Source: Paraburkholderia bryophila (GTDB taxonomy: Bacteria; Pseudomonadota; Gammaproteobacteria; Burkholderiales; Burkholderiaceae). From it: a DNA stretch of 64,000 nucleotides. Position 1 is the stretch's first letter, and each line of letters opens with the position of its first letter. Both the position numbers and the translations under genes were made by a program. Below the pieces are notes generated by a model. The model was not told the DNA's origin and searched no databases. It saw only the letters and a program-made list of their open reading frames with translations. Positions 14,673 through 23,470 of this stretch are shown here, in pieces. Location of the stretch: positions 3,844,001-3,908,000 of the forward strand of contig NZ_JACCAS010000001.1 in NCBI RefSeq assembly GCF_013409255.1, written 5' to 3'.

Positions 14673-17369
14673 TCACGCCAACGCTTTCTCCACGATCTCG
14701 CGCACGTCGCGCGATTTCACCTGGGCGGCCACTTTCTCCAGCGCGGCGCGCATGCCGTCGCGCAGCGTCGGCGTGAAGCGGCGCCACAATTCGAGCGAGC
14801 GGGCGAGGCGGGCGGCCACCTGCGGATTGATGGCGTCGAGCGCGATCACCTGCTCGGCCCAGAACGCATAACCCGAGCCGTCTTCGGCATGGAACTGCGC
14901 CGGGTTTGCCGCGCAGAAGCTGAAAATCAGCGAGCGTGCGCGGTTCGGGTTCTTCAGGTTGAACGCGGGGTGCGCCATCAGCTTGCGTACGACGTCGATC
15001 ACCGGACGCTGCGCGCTGCCGCGCTGTACGGCTTGCAAGGCAAACCATTTGTCGATCACCAGCGGCTCTTTCTCAAAGCGCCGGTAGAAATCGTCCAACG
15101 CGCGCTGTGCGTCGGCGCCGCCGCCGTTCGCCGCTGCCGAACTGAGCAGCGCCGACAGCGCCGCCGCGCGGTCGGTCATGTTGTTGGCGGCGTCATATTG
15201 CGCGGCCGCGAGACGGACGGTTTCCGCCGGGTCGTCCAGTTCGGCGAGATACGAGAGCGCGAGATTCTTCAACGCGCGATGACCGGACGCCTCAGGCGTC
15301 GCTTCGTACGCACCCGGCGTGCGATGTTGCTCGACCACCTTGAGCCAGTCGCTCTTCAGCGCATTGGCGAGACGCTTGCGCACGAACTGGCGCGCCGCGT
15401 GCACGGCGGCCGGATTCGATTCCGGCATCTGCTCGGCCAGATACGCCTCGGACGGCAGCATCAACGCCAGTTCGCGGAACGCCGGCGAGAGCGTTTCGTC
15501 GGTCAGCACACGAGCAAACGCGGCGACGACCGAGTCGTCGAGCTGCAGCGGTACGCCGGTCGCGGCGCGGGCGGCGAGCGTCAGCAGCTCGCGCGTTGCG
15601 AGGCGTTGACCCGCTTCCCAGCGGTTGAACGGATCGTTGTCGTGCGCGAGCAGGAACGCCAGTTGATCCGCCGAGTAGTCGTATTCGACGATCACCGGCG
15701 CCGAGAAATTGCGCAGCAGCGAAGGCAGCGGTTCTTGCGCCACGTTGACGAACGTGAAGGTCTGCTCGGTCTGCGTGAATTCCAGCACGCGCGTGGTGTT
15801 ATCCGAAGCCTGCGCCTCGCCGTCAAGTTGCAGCGGCAGGTCCGCACCCTCGCGGCCGATCAGGCCGATCGCGAACGGGATCAGCAGCGGTCCCTTTTGC
15901 GTCTCGCGCGCGGCCGAGGCCGCTTCACCGTAGCCTTGGGACAAAGTCACGCTATAGCGCTGCTGGGCGGCGTCGTAACGGGTGCGCACCGACACGCGCG
16001 GCGTGCCGGCCTGGCTGTACCAGCGTTCGAACTGCGCCAGATCGCGGCCGTTCGCGTCGGCGAGCGCGTGACGGAAGTCGTCGCAGGTCACGGCCTGGCC
16101 GTCGTGACGCTGGAAGTACAGGTCCATGCCCTTGCGGAAACCGTCGCGGCCGAACAGCGTCTGATACATCCGCACGACTTCTGAGCCTTTCTCGTAGACC
16201 GTCATCGTGTAGAAGTTGTTGATCTCGACGTAGCTTTCCGGACGCACCGGATGCGCCATCGGACCCGCGTCTTCGGCGAACTGCATCTGGCGCAGCACGC
16301 GTACGTCTTCGATGCGCTTGGTGGCGCGCGCGGCTTCGTCGGTCGCGCCGCCGGCCATGTCGGCCGAGAACTCCTGATCGCGGAACACCGTCAGGCCTTC
16401 CTTCAGGCTTAGCTGGAACCAGTCGCGGCAGGTCACGCGGTTGCCGGTCCAGTTGTGGAAGTACTCATGGCCGACCACCGCCTCGATGTTCGCGAAGTCG
16501 GTGTCGGTGGCCGTTTCGGGGTTCGCCAGCACGTACTTCGTGTTGAAGATGTTGAGGCCTTTGTTCTCCATCGCGCCCATGTTGAAGTCGCTCACCGCGA
16601 CGATCATGAAGCGGTCGAGATCGAGTTCGAGCCCGAAGCGTTCCTCGTCCCAGCGGATCGAGTTGATCAACGAATCCATCGCGTGACGGGTCTTGTCCAG
16701 ATCGTGCGGCTCGACCCAGACCTGCAGCAGCTTTTCCTTGCCCGAGCCGCTCTTCACGCGTTCTTCGACCGCCACCAACTTGCCCGCGACCAGCGCGAAA
16801 AGATAGCTGGGCTTGCGGAACGGATCTTCCCAGCGCGCGAAGTGACGGCCGTCCGGCAGATCGCCTTCTTCGAGCAGGTTGCCGTTCGACAGCAGCACCG
16901 GATAATCGGCCTTGTCGGCGCGCAGCGTGACCGTGTAGGTCGCCATGACGTCGGGGCGGTCGAGGAAGTAGGTGATACGGCGAAAGCCCTCGGCCTCGCA
17001 CTGCGTGAAGAAGTTGCCGCCCGACACATAGAGGCCCGACAGCGTGGTGTTCTCAGCCGGATTGCAGACGCTGGTGAGCGTGAGTTCGAAGTCGTCCGGC
17101 ACATGATCGAGCAGCAGGCCGTGTTCATGCGCATGCACGTTGGCGAACGGCTTGCCGTCGATCTCGGCGCTGACGAACTCGAGCTGCTCGCCCATCAACG
17201 CGAGCTGCGTGGCGTGCGACGCGTCCGGATTGCGGCGCACCCGCATGGTGTTCTTCACGATCGTGCGTTCGGGGACGAGATCGAACTCGAGTGCGACGGT
17301 GTCGATCAGGAAAGCGGGCGGCGCGTAATCGGCGCGGCGGATCACATTGGGCGTAGCGGTATCGGCCAT
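14673..17369 (-). CDS. pepN: Aminopeptidase N
   Basis: An M1 zinc aminopeptidase that removes N-terminal residues from peptides in the cytoplasm. The 898-residue product has the substrate-anchoring GAMEN motif at 265-269 and the zinc site HEYFH (301-305) with the third ligand E324 in SLKEGL. Domain order (N-terminal beta sandwich, catalytic, beta, long helical C-terminal domain) fits E. coli PepN (870). The frame is open to 17459, but MADTATPNVIRRADYAPP at 17369 is the natural start. It has its own terminator and is the first of the pepN / higBA / fbp block. Confidence 0.97.
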   Translation of the reverse strand: MADTATPNVIRRADYAPPAFLIDTVALEFDLVPERTIVKNTMRVRRNPDASHATQLALMGEQLEFVSAEIDGKPFANVHAHEHGLLLDHVPDDFELTLTSVCNPAENTTLSGLYVSGGNFFTQCEAEGFRRITYFLDRPDVMATYTVTLRADKADYPVLLSNGNLLEEGDLPDGRHFARWEDPFRKPSYLFALVAGKLVAVEERVKSGSGKEKLLQVWVEPHDLDKTRHAMDSLINSIRWDEERFGLELDLDRFMIVAVSDFNMGAMENKGLNIFNTKYVLANPETATDTDFANIEAVVGHEYFHNWTGNRVTCRDWFQLSLKEGLTVFRDQEFSADMAGGATDEAARATKRIEDVRVLRQMQFAEDAGPMAHPVRPESYVEINNFYTMTVYEKGSEVVRMYQTLFGRDGFRKGMDLYFQRHDGQAVTCDDFRHALADANGRDLAQFERWYSQAGTPRVSVRTRYDAAQQRYSVTLSQGYGEAASAARETQKGPLLIPFAIGLIGREGADLPLQLDGEAQASDNTTRVLEFTQTEQTFTFVNVAQEPLPSLLRNFSAPVIVEYDYSADQLAFLLAHDNDPFNRWEAGQRLATRELLTLAARAATGVPLQLDDSVVAAFARVLTDETLSPAFRELALMLPSEAYLAEQMPESNPAAVHAARQFVRKRLANALKSDWLKVVEQHRTPGAYEATPEASGHRALKNLALSYLAELDDPAETVRLAAAQYDAANNMTDRAAALSALLSSAAANGGGADAQRALDDFYRRFEKEPLVIDKWFALQAVQRGSAQRPVIDVVRKLMAHPAFNLKNPNRARSLIFSFCAANPAQFHAEDGSGYAFWAEQVIALDAINPQVAARLARSLELWRRFTPTLRDGMRAALEKVAAQVKSRDVREIVEKALA

Positions 17370-17594
17370 GGCGTTCTGTAGGATGGGAACTCGAGTCGGC
17401 AAGCTCGCTTCTGGCGTGCGAGCCGGGCTTGTCGAGCCATTGTACAAAGCCTCGGCCATTCGTGCGGCGCGAACTTTTTACCGAATCGCCTGGTCAGCGT
17501 ATTATCGGGCGCCGACGCGGAACACGGCCCGCGCGTCGACGAATCCGCTCAAGACGGGCGATAACGGGCAACACAGAGCTTCACGAGGTAGACC

Positions 17595-18302
17595 ATGACA
17601 ATCAATCGATGGACCCGCCGCGCCGCGCTGCTGCTAGCGTCGCTGGCGGCGCTGCTGTCCGGCTGCACGACTTACGTGACCACCCAGGTCACGGCCTTCT
17701 CCGACTGGAGCGGCAACGACGCGACCCGCACCTATGCCTTCACGCGGGCGGCGGATCAGCAGAACAATCTGGAACTCAGCACTTACGAGCGCGTGGTCGC
17801 CAATGAACTGGCCACGCATGCGTTCCGTCAGGTGGACGCCGCGCAGGCGCGCTATCTGGTCGGGCTCTCGTACGGGATTCGCTCGGACATGGTGACGGTC
17901 TCCCAGCCGGTGTACTACAACCCGTGGCCAGCGCCTTACTGGGGGCGGCCGTTCGATCCGTGGGGCCCGTGGGGTCCGTATGGCCCGTTTCCGAACGCGT
18001 ATGTGAACCAGAGCTATCCGATCTTCACGCATCTGCTCGGCGTGCGGATCACCGAGCGCGCGACCGGCAAGGAAGTCTATAACGTGACCGCGCGCAACTC
18101 GGGCGCCGAGTCGTCGCTGGTCAGGGCCATGCCGTATCTGGCGCGTAGCGCGCTGGCGGATTTTCCGCTGGGCAACGGCATCGTGCATACCGTCAAGATT
18201 CCGCTCGACAAGAACGGCGCGGCATCGAACGAAATGGCCGCAACGGGCGCCGCGCCCGCTGCGATGCCGGCGCCGAGTTCGGCGCCGAAGGTCGTGCAGT
18301 AA
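17595..18302 (+). CDS. DUF4136 lipoprotein
   Basis: A 235-residue predicted outer-membrane lipoprotein. It has a Tat-like double Arg (WTRRAALLLASLAALL) followed by the lipobox LLSGC with Cys24, then the DUF4136 pattern: F-S-D-W-S...RTYAF, AxVxxELxxxGFxxV-like segment, and a Trp/Pro/Gly-rich loop NPWPAPYWGRPFDPWG. The C-terminal 30 residues are Ala/Pro-rich. The leader has GAGGTAGACC before the ATG. DUF4136 proteins are widespread envelope lipoproteins of unknown function. It is divergent from pepN and has its own terminator. Confidence 0.88.
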   Translation: MTINRWTRRAALLLASLAALLSGCTTYVTTQVTAFSDWSGNDATRTYAFTRAADQQNNLELSTYERVVANELATHAFRQVDAAQARYLVGLSYGIRSDMVTVSQPVYYNPWPAPYWGRPFDPWGPWGPYGPFPNAYVNQSYPIFTHLLGVRITERATGKEVYNVTARNSGAESSLVRAMPYLARSALADFPLGNGIVHTVKIPLDKNGAASNEMAATGAAPAAMPAPSSAPKVVQ

Positions 18303-18370
18303 GTAGTAAGCGGGTGCGCCGAAGGGCAGCCCGTGAGGACGCGCTCCGGCAATCCAGGCGGAAGAAACAG

Positions 18371-18410
18371 AACGGCCCGGCAGGGATGACCTGTCGGGCC
18401 GTTTCGTTTT
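18371..18410 (+). terminator. DUF4136 gene terminator
   Basis: Long stem (ACGGCCCG-CAGG ... CCTG-CGGGCCGT) followed by TTCGTTTT, 70 bp past the stop. Confidence 0.8.
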
Positions 18411-18679
18411 ACCGCCCGCCAGCATGCATGGCCCGTAGCGCGGATTAAAACGAGGCGCCGCCTGAAGTTAGAGAATTCGTCAAATGAAACAGTTATTAAG
18501 AAAGTTAAATGAAAGTATTGGGGCGTAAGGATATCGTCCCTTGCATCGCCGCCGGCGGCCGAGCCCGGCGGGGCAGGGCGCGGGGCGCAAGCGCGGCGCG
18601 GGGAAGTGCCGCCGGAGCGGCCTGCCGCGCATTTGACGATCCGTCGTGCAGGCGATACGGATACAGATGGATACGTCTT

Positions 18680-18701
18680 TTGTGGCTGATTTAATCCACA
18701 A
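18680..18701. promoter_or_regulatory. Inverted repeat TTGTGG-N10-CCACAA
   Basis: A 6-bp dyad (18680-18685, 18696-18701) in the AT-rich part upstream of the aryl-polyene operon; possible regulator site. Confidence 0.35.
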
Positions 18702-18737
18702 TATTCAGTATGATTCGGCCACCGTACGGGGGCTCGG

Positions 18738-18760
18738 GACAATTTGTCACATCAATTGTC
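18738..18760. promoter_or_regulatory. Inverted repeat GACAATT-N9-AATTGTC
   Basis: A perfect 7-bp dyad (18738-18744, 18754-18760) about 180 bp before the first operon gene. The arms and spacing look like a dimeric regulator site; two TTGTCA words overlap it and could be -35 elements. Confidence 0.45.
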
Positions 18761-18940
18761 AACGGTGCCTAAATAAATGGGGCGCGGTGCCGTTAATTCG
18801 CTGAACCCTATATAAGAAAACTGGATCTGGATTGACTCCCGGCTGGAGATTGCCGGACCGCGCGGCGCCCGCACGCTGCGACGGCTGCGTATTCCGTCAG
18901 GCGCTTCAGCCTCTCCTCGCATCAACGCGCGAACACCGAT

Positions 18941-19705
18941 ATGCCCGATCTGCACTGGACCATTCCGGTCGCTCGCTGGTCTAGCTGGCCTGCTGCCGCA
19001 TCTGCCGCACCCGACATCGGCTTTATCGAGCCGATCGTACGGCGTCGTCTCAGCACTCTGTCCCGAGTCGCGCTGAAGGTTGCGCACGAGTGCGTCGCGC
19101 AGGAGCCGGCACGGGTCGTGTTCGCGTCTCGTCACGGCGAACTGCGTCGGACCACCGACATTTTGCGCGCCATCAGCGCGGGCGAGCCGGTGTCGCCGAC
19201 CGCGTTCAGCCTGTCGGTGCTCAACGCGATGACCGGCGTGTTCGGCATTGCGCGCGGCGACCGGTCCGCGGCCAGCGCGATTTCGGCCGGCGCCGAAACG
19301 CTCGGCTACGCGCTGCTGGAAGCGCATGCGCAATACGCGGCGCAACCCGGCTCGCCGGTGCTGCTGGTATATGCCGACGAGCCGGCCGATCCGGCCTACG
19401 GCACGATCGAAGACGAAGTGCCGGGCGGCGCGCTGGCGATCCTGCTGGATAGCGACGCAGCGACAGGGCGACTGATGTGCAGGTTGTCCGGCAGTGACGG
19501 CGCGGGCATGGCTGATGCGTCTGACCCGGCGCACGCGTCAGGCAGCGCAGACAGTCCGACCGGCGGCGCAATCCACCCCGCCCCCAAGACTACTTTCGCG
19601 ACGCAAAGCCAGGCACTGCTGCACTGCCTGGAAACCGGCAACCCGGGCGCCTGGCAACACGCCGACGCCACCTGGCACTGGAGCTGGCATGACCTCGCGG
19701 CTTGA
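18941..19705 (+). CDS. apeC: Aryl-polyene ketosynthase chain-length factor
   Basis: A 254-residue ketosynthase-like protein without the catalytic Cys, of the short chain-length-factor type (Ketoacyl-synt_2). By analogy with E. coli ApeC it pairs with the ApeO ketosynthase and sets polyene length. The core reads FIEPIVRRRLSTLSRVALKVAHE, then FASRHGELRRTTDIL, SPTAFSLSVLNAMTGVFGIA and the SAGAETLGYALLEA helix. About 40 Ala/Ser/Pro residues form a linker before the C-terminus. It is the first gene of the operon and overlaps the next by 17 bp. No good ribosome site is seen before the ATG at 18941. Confidence 0.82.
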   Translation: MPDLHWTIPVARWSSWPAAASAAPDIGFIEPIVRRRLSTLSRVALKVAHECVAQEPARVVFASRHGELRRTTDILRAISAGEPVSPTAFSLSVLNAMTGVFGIARGDRSAASAISAGAETLGYALLEAHAQYAAQPGSPVLLVYADEPADPAYGTIEDEVPGGALAILLDSDAATGRLMCRLSGSDGAGMADASDPAHASGSADSPTGGAIHPAPKTTFATQSQALLHCLETGNPGAWQHADATWHWSWHDLAA

Positions 19706-20483
19706 TCACGGCTGGCGCCTCTGCGCGACAGGCATGGCCTTCGTGGTGTTCGGCGTATGCGGCACCCTGTTTTCGGTGCTGGTGTTTCCGCTTGCATGGC
19801 TATGGCCGCACCGCGCGTCGCGACAGTTCGCGGTGACGAGCGTGATCCACTGGTTTTTCCGCGCGCTGGTCGAGGTGCTGCAGCGCGTCGGCGTGATGGA
19901 GCTCGACGTGTCGAACGTCGAGGCGTTGCGCGCGGGCGGCCCGGCGATCGTGGTCGCGAATCACCCCACTTATCTCGACGTGGTGGTGCTGCTGTCGCTC
20001 ACGCCGCACGCCTGTTGCGTGGTGAAAAACGCGCATTGGAGTAACCCCTGTTTCTGGGGCATCGTGCGCTCGGCGGAATACGTCAGCAACGCCGATCCCT
20101 CGGAACTCGTCGAGGCCGGTGCGCGGCAGCTGGCGGCCGGCTACACGATGATTATTTTCCCGGAAGGCACGCGCAGTCCCGCGCCGAACCGCTTGCATGC
20201 GTTTTCGCGCGGTTTCGCGCACATGGCCCTGAAGGTCGGCGCGCCGATCGTGCCGGTGCTGATGGACTGCAATCCCCCCGCTTTCACCAAGCAGATGCGC
20301 TGGTACGACGTGCCGGCGCGCGCATTCCGGATACGCGTGAACGTCCTCGAACCGCTCGACGTCGAGCAGCTCGCGGCGCACGACGCGACACCGGCCCTTG
20401 CGGCGCGCAGCGTGACGAGCGCCATCGAAGCACACATTACTCAGCACCTGTTCGATTATGGATTCTTTAAAACTGGAAATTAA
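19689..20483 (+). CDS. apeD: Lysophospholipid acyltransferase-family protein of the APE operon
   Basis: A 264-residue PlsC-like acyltransferase. The catalytic HX4D motif is NHPTYLD (H92, D97) and the FPEGTRS block follows near residue 157. An N-terminal membrane segment spans about 13-40. It probably attaches the polyene acyl chain to a lipid or sugar acceptor at the inner membrane. The true start is ATG 19689, inside the end of the preceding gene, though the frame is open to 19494; the last 26 bp overlap the first carrier-protein gene. The order matches apeD in E. coli-type clusters. Confidence 0.85.
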   Translation: MTSRLDHGWRLCATGMAFVVFGVCGTLFSVLVFPLAWLWPHRASRQFAVTSVIHWFFRALVEVLQRVGVMELDVSNVEALRAGGPAIVVANHPTYLDVVVLLSLTPHACCVVKNAHWSNPCFWGIVRSAEYVSNADPSELVEAGARQLAAGYTMIIFPEGTRSPAPNRLHAFSRGFAHMALKVGAPIVPVLMDCNPPAFTKQMRWYDVPARAFRIRVNVLEPLDVEQLAAHDATPALAARSVTSAIEAHITQHLFDYGFFKTGN

Positions 20484-20757
20484 ACAGCTTCTGATCGAGG
20501 CCCTCGATCTGGAAGACCTGAGCCCCGCCGATATCGACGACGACGCCCCGTTGTTCGATACCGACGGCATCGGTCTCGATTCGATCGATGCACTCGAAAT
20601 CGGCATCGTGCTGCGCAAACAATACCAACTGACCATCGCAGCGAACGACGAACGCACGCGCGAACATTTCCGTTCGATCAGCACCCTGGCCGCGCTCGTC
20701 GCGAGCCAGCGCGAAGCGGCGCACGCTGTGAATGAAACCACCAGAAAGGGGGAATAA
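20458..20757 (+). CDS. apeE: Acyl carrier protein 1 of the APE operon
   Basis: A 99-residue carrier protein. The phosphopantetheine site is GLDSIDALEIG with Ser42. It begins MDSLKLEIKQLLIEALDLEDLSP, an ACP helix I. It carries growing polyene intermediates between the ketosynthase, ketoreductase and dehydratases. It overlaps the acyltransferase gene by 26 bp and precedes the second carrier gene by 3 bp. An extended C-terminal tail (about 20 residues) is unusual for an ACP. Confidence 0.92.
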   Translation: MDSLKLEIKQLLIEALDLEDLSPADIDDDAPLFDTDGIGLDSIDALEIGIVLRKQYQLTIAANDERTREHFRSISTLAALVASQREAAHAVNETTRKGE

Positions 20758-20760
20758 ATC

Positions 20761-21012
20761 GTGTCCGAGGCTGAGATTCTTGAGCGCATCCGCGCCATTT
20801 TCAAAGAGAACTTCGCGATCGAACCGGAGCGCGTGACGCCCGAAGCGAATCTGTTCGAAGAGCTCGATCTCGACAGCATCGACGCTGTCGACCTGGCGAT
20901 CAAACTGCAGGAAATGACCGGCCGCCGTATCAAGCCGGAAGAGTTCAAGTCGGTGCGCACGGTCGGCGATGTGATCGGTGCGGTCGAATCGCTGCTGGCG
21001 GCACAAGGCTGA
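20761..21012 (+). CDS. apeF: Acyl carrier protein 2 of the APE operon
   Basis: An 83-residue carrier protein starting at GTG 20761 with AAGGGGGAATAAATC upstream. Phosphopantetheine site LDLDSIDAVDLAIKL, Ser39. It differs from the first carrier, so the two may serve different steps (starter loading versus elongation), as proposed for ApeE/ApeF. The stop overlaps the next start by one base. Confidence 0.93.
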   Translation: MSEAEILERIRAIFKENFAIEPERVTPEANLFEELDLDSIDAVDLAIKLQEMTGRRIKPEEFKSVRTVGDVIGAVESLLAAQG

Positions 21013-21707
21013 TGTTCGCCACGCGCTCGCGTAGGCAAGCGGCGGCGGATCAGGCCGGCGCCGACGTTCACGTCACGACCGCCGGGACCGTCCCGGTTTC
21101 GTCGGACGCCGGGCGCAACTGGGCCAAAACCGTCGTACAGGTGCTGTTGAAGCTCGCCTATCCCGCGCTGATTCTGTGCGCGTGGCGCTGGGACACGCCG
21201 CGTTACGTCGGCTGCATGCTGTTCGCGATCCTGTGGTTGCAGCGCTGGGCCGGCAGCGGTCCGGTCGCGACTTCGCTGCGGCGGCTTTCGTCGATCGATT
21301 GGACCGTGGTCGGCTTGCTGAGCGGCGCGTCGGCGGCGATCGTGCTGACCAATAGCGAACTGCTGTTGCGCCTGTATCCGTCGCTCGTCAATCTGGGGCT
21401 GTTGATCGCGTTCGGCGCGACGCTCGTGCGCGGGCCGTCGATGATCGAAAAATTCGCGCGGCTCGGCAATCCTGATCTGCCGCCGCGCGCGGTGCGTCAT
21501 ACGTGGCGCGTGACTCAGGTGTGGTGCGGTTTCTTCGCGCTGAACGGCGCGTTTTCCGCTTATACGGCGCTGTACTGGAGCCGCGCGAGCTGGTCGCTGT
21601 ATAACGGCGCGATCGCGTATGGGCTGATCGGCGTGCTGCTGGTGGCCGAGATTGTGTGGCGCTATCTGGTGGTGCTGCCGCGAGCCGCGCGTTCGGAGGC
21701 GGCATGA
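21012..21707 (+). CDS. apeG: APE operon integral membrane protein
   Basis: A 231-residue membrane protein of the COG4648 type found in aryl-polyene clusters. About 35 soluble residues lead to several hydrophobic segments (VVQVLLKLAYPALILCAW, YVGCMLFAILWLQRW, VVGLLSGASAAIVL, LVNLGLLIAFGATLV, GFFALNGAFSAYTAL, GAIAYGLIGVLLVAEIVW). A conserved-looking loop KFARLGNPDLPPRAVRHTWRVTQVW lies between segments 4 and 5. Role unknown; it may anchor the biosynthetic complex at the membrane. It overlaps both neighbours by 1-4 bp. Confidence 0.82.
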   Translation: MFATRSRRQAAADQAGADVHVTTAGTVPVSSDAGRNWAKTVVQVLLKLAYPALILCAWRWDTPRYVGCMLFAILWLQRWAGSGPVATSLRRLSSIDWTVVGLLSGASAAIVLTNSELLLRLYPSLVNLGLLIAFGATLVRGPSMIEKFARLGNPDLPPRAVRHTWRVTQVWCGFFALNGAFSAYTALYWSRASWSLYNGAIAYGLIGVLLVAEIVWRYLVVLPRAARSEAA

Positions 21708-23470
21708 TTGCGTTGCACGATGTGTTGTCGGTGGCCGGCGATGCGGCCGGGTTGAAAACGCCGGTATGTCGCGATGGCGGCGTGGTGCTAGATCGCGCTG
21801 CGTTTCGCGCGCGTGTGGCGGGGTGGATCGCGCTACTGCAAACGCGCGACGCGCAACGCTACGCGCTGTGTATCGACGATCCCTTTGATTTTGCCTGCGC
21901 GTTGTTCGCGCTGTTCGCGTGTGGAAAAGAGCCGGTGATTCCGGCGAATGCGACGCCGGGGTATCTCGCCGATCTGGCCGATGCTTATGACGCGGTGCTG
22001 ACGGATGCGGATTTGCCGCTGTTCGTGGCGAGTGATAGCGCCGAGGCTGGCGCGAATGCTGCGGCGAATGTGAACGCTGCGACCAACGCCAACGCCAACG
22101 CCGAGGCAACCCCCACGGCCTACGCAGCTCACCCCATCGATCCGCAAGCCCCGCTCACGCTTTACACCTCCGGCAGCAGCGGCACCCCGAAGCCGATCCG
22201 CAAAACGCTCGCACAATTCAACGCCGAAGTGCACACGCTCGAACGCCAATGGGGCGCACTCGTCGGCGATGCGACGATGCTCGCGAGCGTGCCGCATCAC
22301 CACATCTACGGTTTGCTGTTTCGCGTGTTGTGGCCGCTCGCGGCGGGCCGCGCATTCGACCGCGCGATCAGCCTGGAACCCTTGCATCTGCAACAGCAGA
22401 TCGACCAGGGCGGCGCGACGGTCGTGGTGTCGACGCCCGCGCAACTGTCGCGTTGGCCCGCGCTGCCCGGCTTTGCCGCATTGACGCCGGCGCCGCGCGC
22501 GTTCTTCTCGTCGGGCGGTCCGCTCGCGCTGGACGCCGCGCAGGAATACGCCGCGGCCTACGGTGCCGCGCCGCTCGAAATCTACGGCAGCACGGAGACC
22601 GGCGGCATTGCGTGGCGGCGTCAGGATCAGACGGACGCCTGGCAACCGGTCGCCGGTATCGAAGTGCGTCGCGACGAAGACGGCGCGCTGAACGTGCGCT
22701 CGCCGCATCTCGACCACCGCGGCTGGCATCGTACCGACGACCAGATCGCGCTCGACGCCGACGGCCGTTTCCGTCTGCAAGGACGGCTGGATCGCGTGCT
22801 GAAGCTGGACGGCAAGCGCGTGTCGCTGCCGGAACTGGAAGCGCGTCTCGCGCGGCATCCGTATGTCGCGCAAGCGGCGCTGGTGCCGCTGGAAGGCGCC
22901 ACGCGCGAGCGCGTCGGCGCGGTGGTGGCGTTGACCGAAGCGGGCAGCGAGGCGTTGCGCGACGAAGGCCGCGTGGCGCTTGCGAAGACGCTGCGCCGTT
23001 ATCTCGCCGACTATTTCGATGTCGTCGTGCTGCCGCGACACTGGCGGTTTCGCGCGACGCTGCCGTTCGACGCACGCGGCAAGCTGCCGGTCGCGGCGCT
23101 CGCCGCCGCGTTCGAGCCGCGCAGCGAAGGCATGGAAGTGCTCGCCGAAGCGCGCAGCGGCGACACGCTGCACTACGACCTGCGCGTGCCGCCCACGCTC
23201 GTGCATTTCGCCGGCCATTTCCCGGGGCTGCCGATTCTGCCCGGCGTCGTGCAGGTCGACTGGGCGATCCGCCTCGCCGCCGATCATGTACCGGCCGCGC
23301 GCGCGATTGCATCGGTCGACCGTTTGAAGTTCATGGCGCCGGTTGCGCCGGGCGCGGTGCTGAAACTCACCCTGGCCCACGACGCCGAGCGTCGGCGCGT
23401 GCAGTTCGTCTACAAACTGAGCGGTCGTGAATGCGCGTCCGGGGTGATCGTCTACCGGGAGCCCGCGTGA
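21704..23470 (+). CDS. apeH: Fused acyl-ACP ligase and hotdog dehydratase (ApeH-ApeI)
   Basis: A 588-residue fusion. Residues 1 to about 470 are an adenylate-forming ligase: AMP motif LYTSGSSGTPKPI near 152, then YGSTETGGIAWR, and YRTDDQ / GRLDRVLKLDGKRVSLPELE core motifs. It activates the aryl starter acid and loads it on a carrier. From about 480 a FabZ/ApeI-like hotdog domain follows with HFAGHFPGLPILPGVVQVDW (catalytic His in AGHFP). In E. coli these are separate proteins. A low-complexity Asn-Ala linker (22060-22110) interrupts the ligase N-terminal part. The start at 21704 has GGAGG upstream and overlaps the previous stop (ATGA). Confidence 0.88.
   Translation: MIALHDVLSVAGDAAGLKTPVCRDGGVVLDRAAFRARVAGWIALLQTRDAQRYALCIDDPFDFACALFALFACGKEPVIPANATPGYLADLADAYDAVLTDADLPLFVASDSAEAGANAAANVNAATNANANAEATPTAYAAHPIDPQAPLTLYTSGSSGTPKPIRKTLAQFNAEVHTLERQWGALVGDATMLASVPHHHIYGLLFRVLWPLAAGRAFDRAISLEPLHLQQQIDQGGATVVVSTPAQLSRWPALPGFAALTPAPRAFFSSGGPLALDAAQEYAAAYGAAPLEIYGSTETGGIAWRRQDQTDAWQPVAGIEVRRDEDGALNVRSPHLDHRGWHRTDDQIALDADGRFRLQGRLDRVLKLDGKRVSLPELEARLARHPYVAQAALVPLEGATRERVGAVVALTEAGSEALRDEGRVALAKTLRRYLADYFDVVVLPRHWRFRATLPFDARGKLPVAALAAAFEPRSEGMEVLAEARSGDTLHYDLRVPPTLVHFAGHFPGLPILPGVVQVDWAIRLAADHVPAARAIASVDRLKFMAPVAPGAVLKLTLAHDAERRRVQFVYKLSGRECASGVIVYREPA
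22083..22100 (+). repeat. Hexamer repeat CCAACG x3 in apeH
   Basis: Three perfect tandem copies, read here as Asn-Ala dipeptides within an Ala/Asn-rich insertion of the ligase. The same hexamer recurs in tandem at 31674-31697 in the dehydratase gene, in another reading frame. Confidence 0.8.

Larger units (their letters stand above)
18303..18940. other. Regulatory region upstream of the aryl-polyene operon
   Basis: After the terminator at 18371-18410 there is about 530 bp without a gene. It contains an AT-rich patch (18470-18525), a very GC-rich block (18545-18640), and then a second AT-rich stretch (18660-18830) holding two inverted repeats and TATATA at about 18811-18816. The promoter of the 16-gene operon must lie here; I could not pick a convincing -35/-10 pair. 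Confidence 0.55.
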
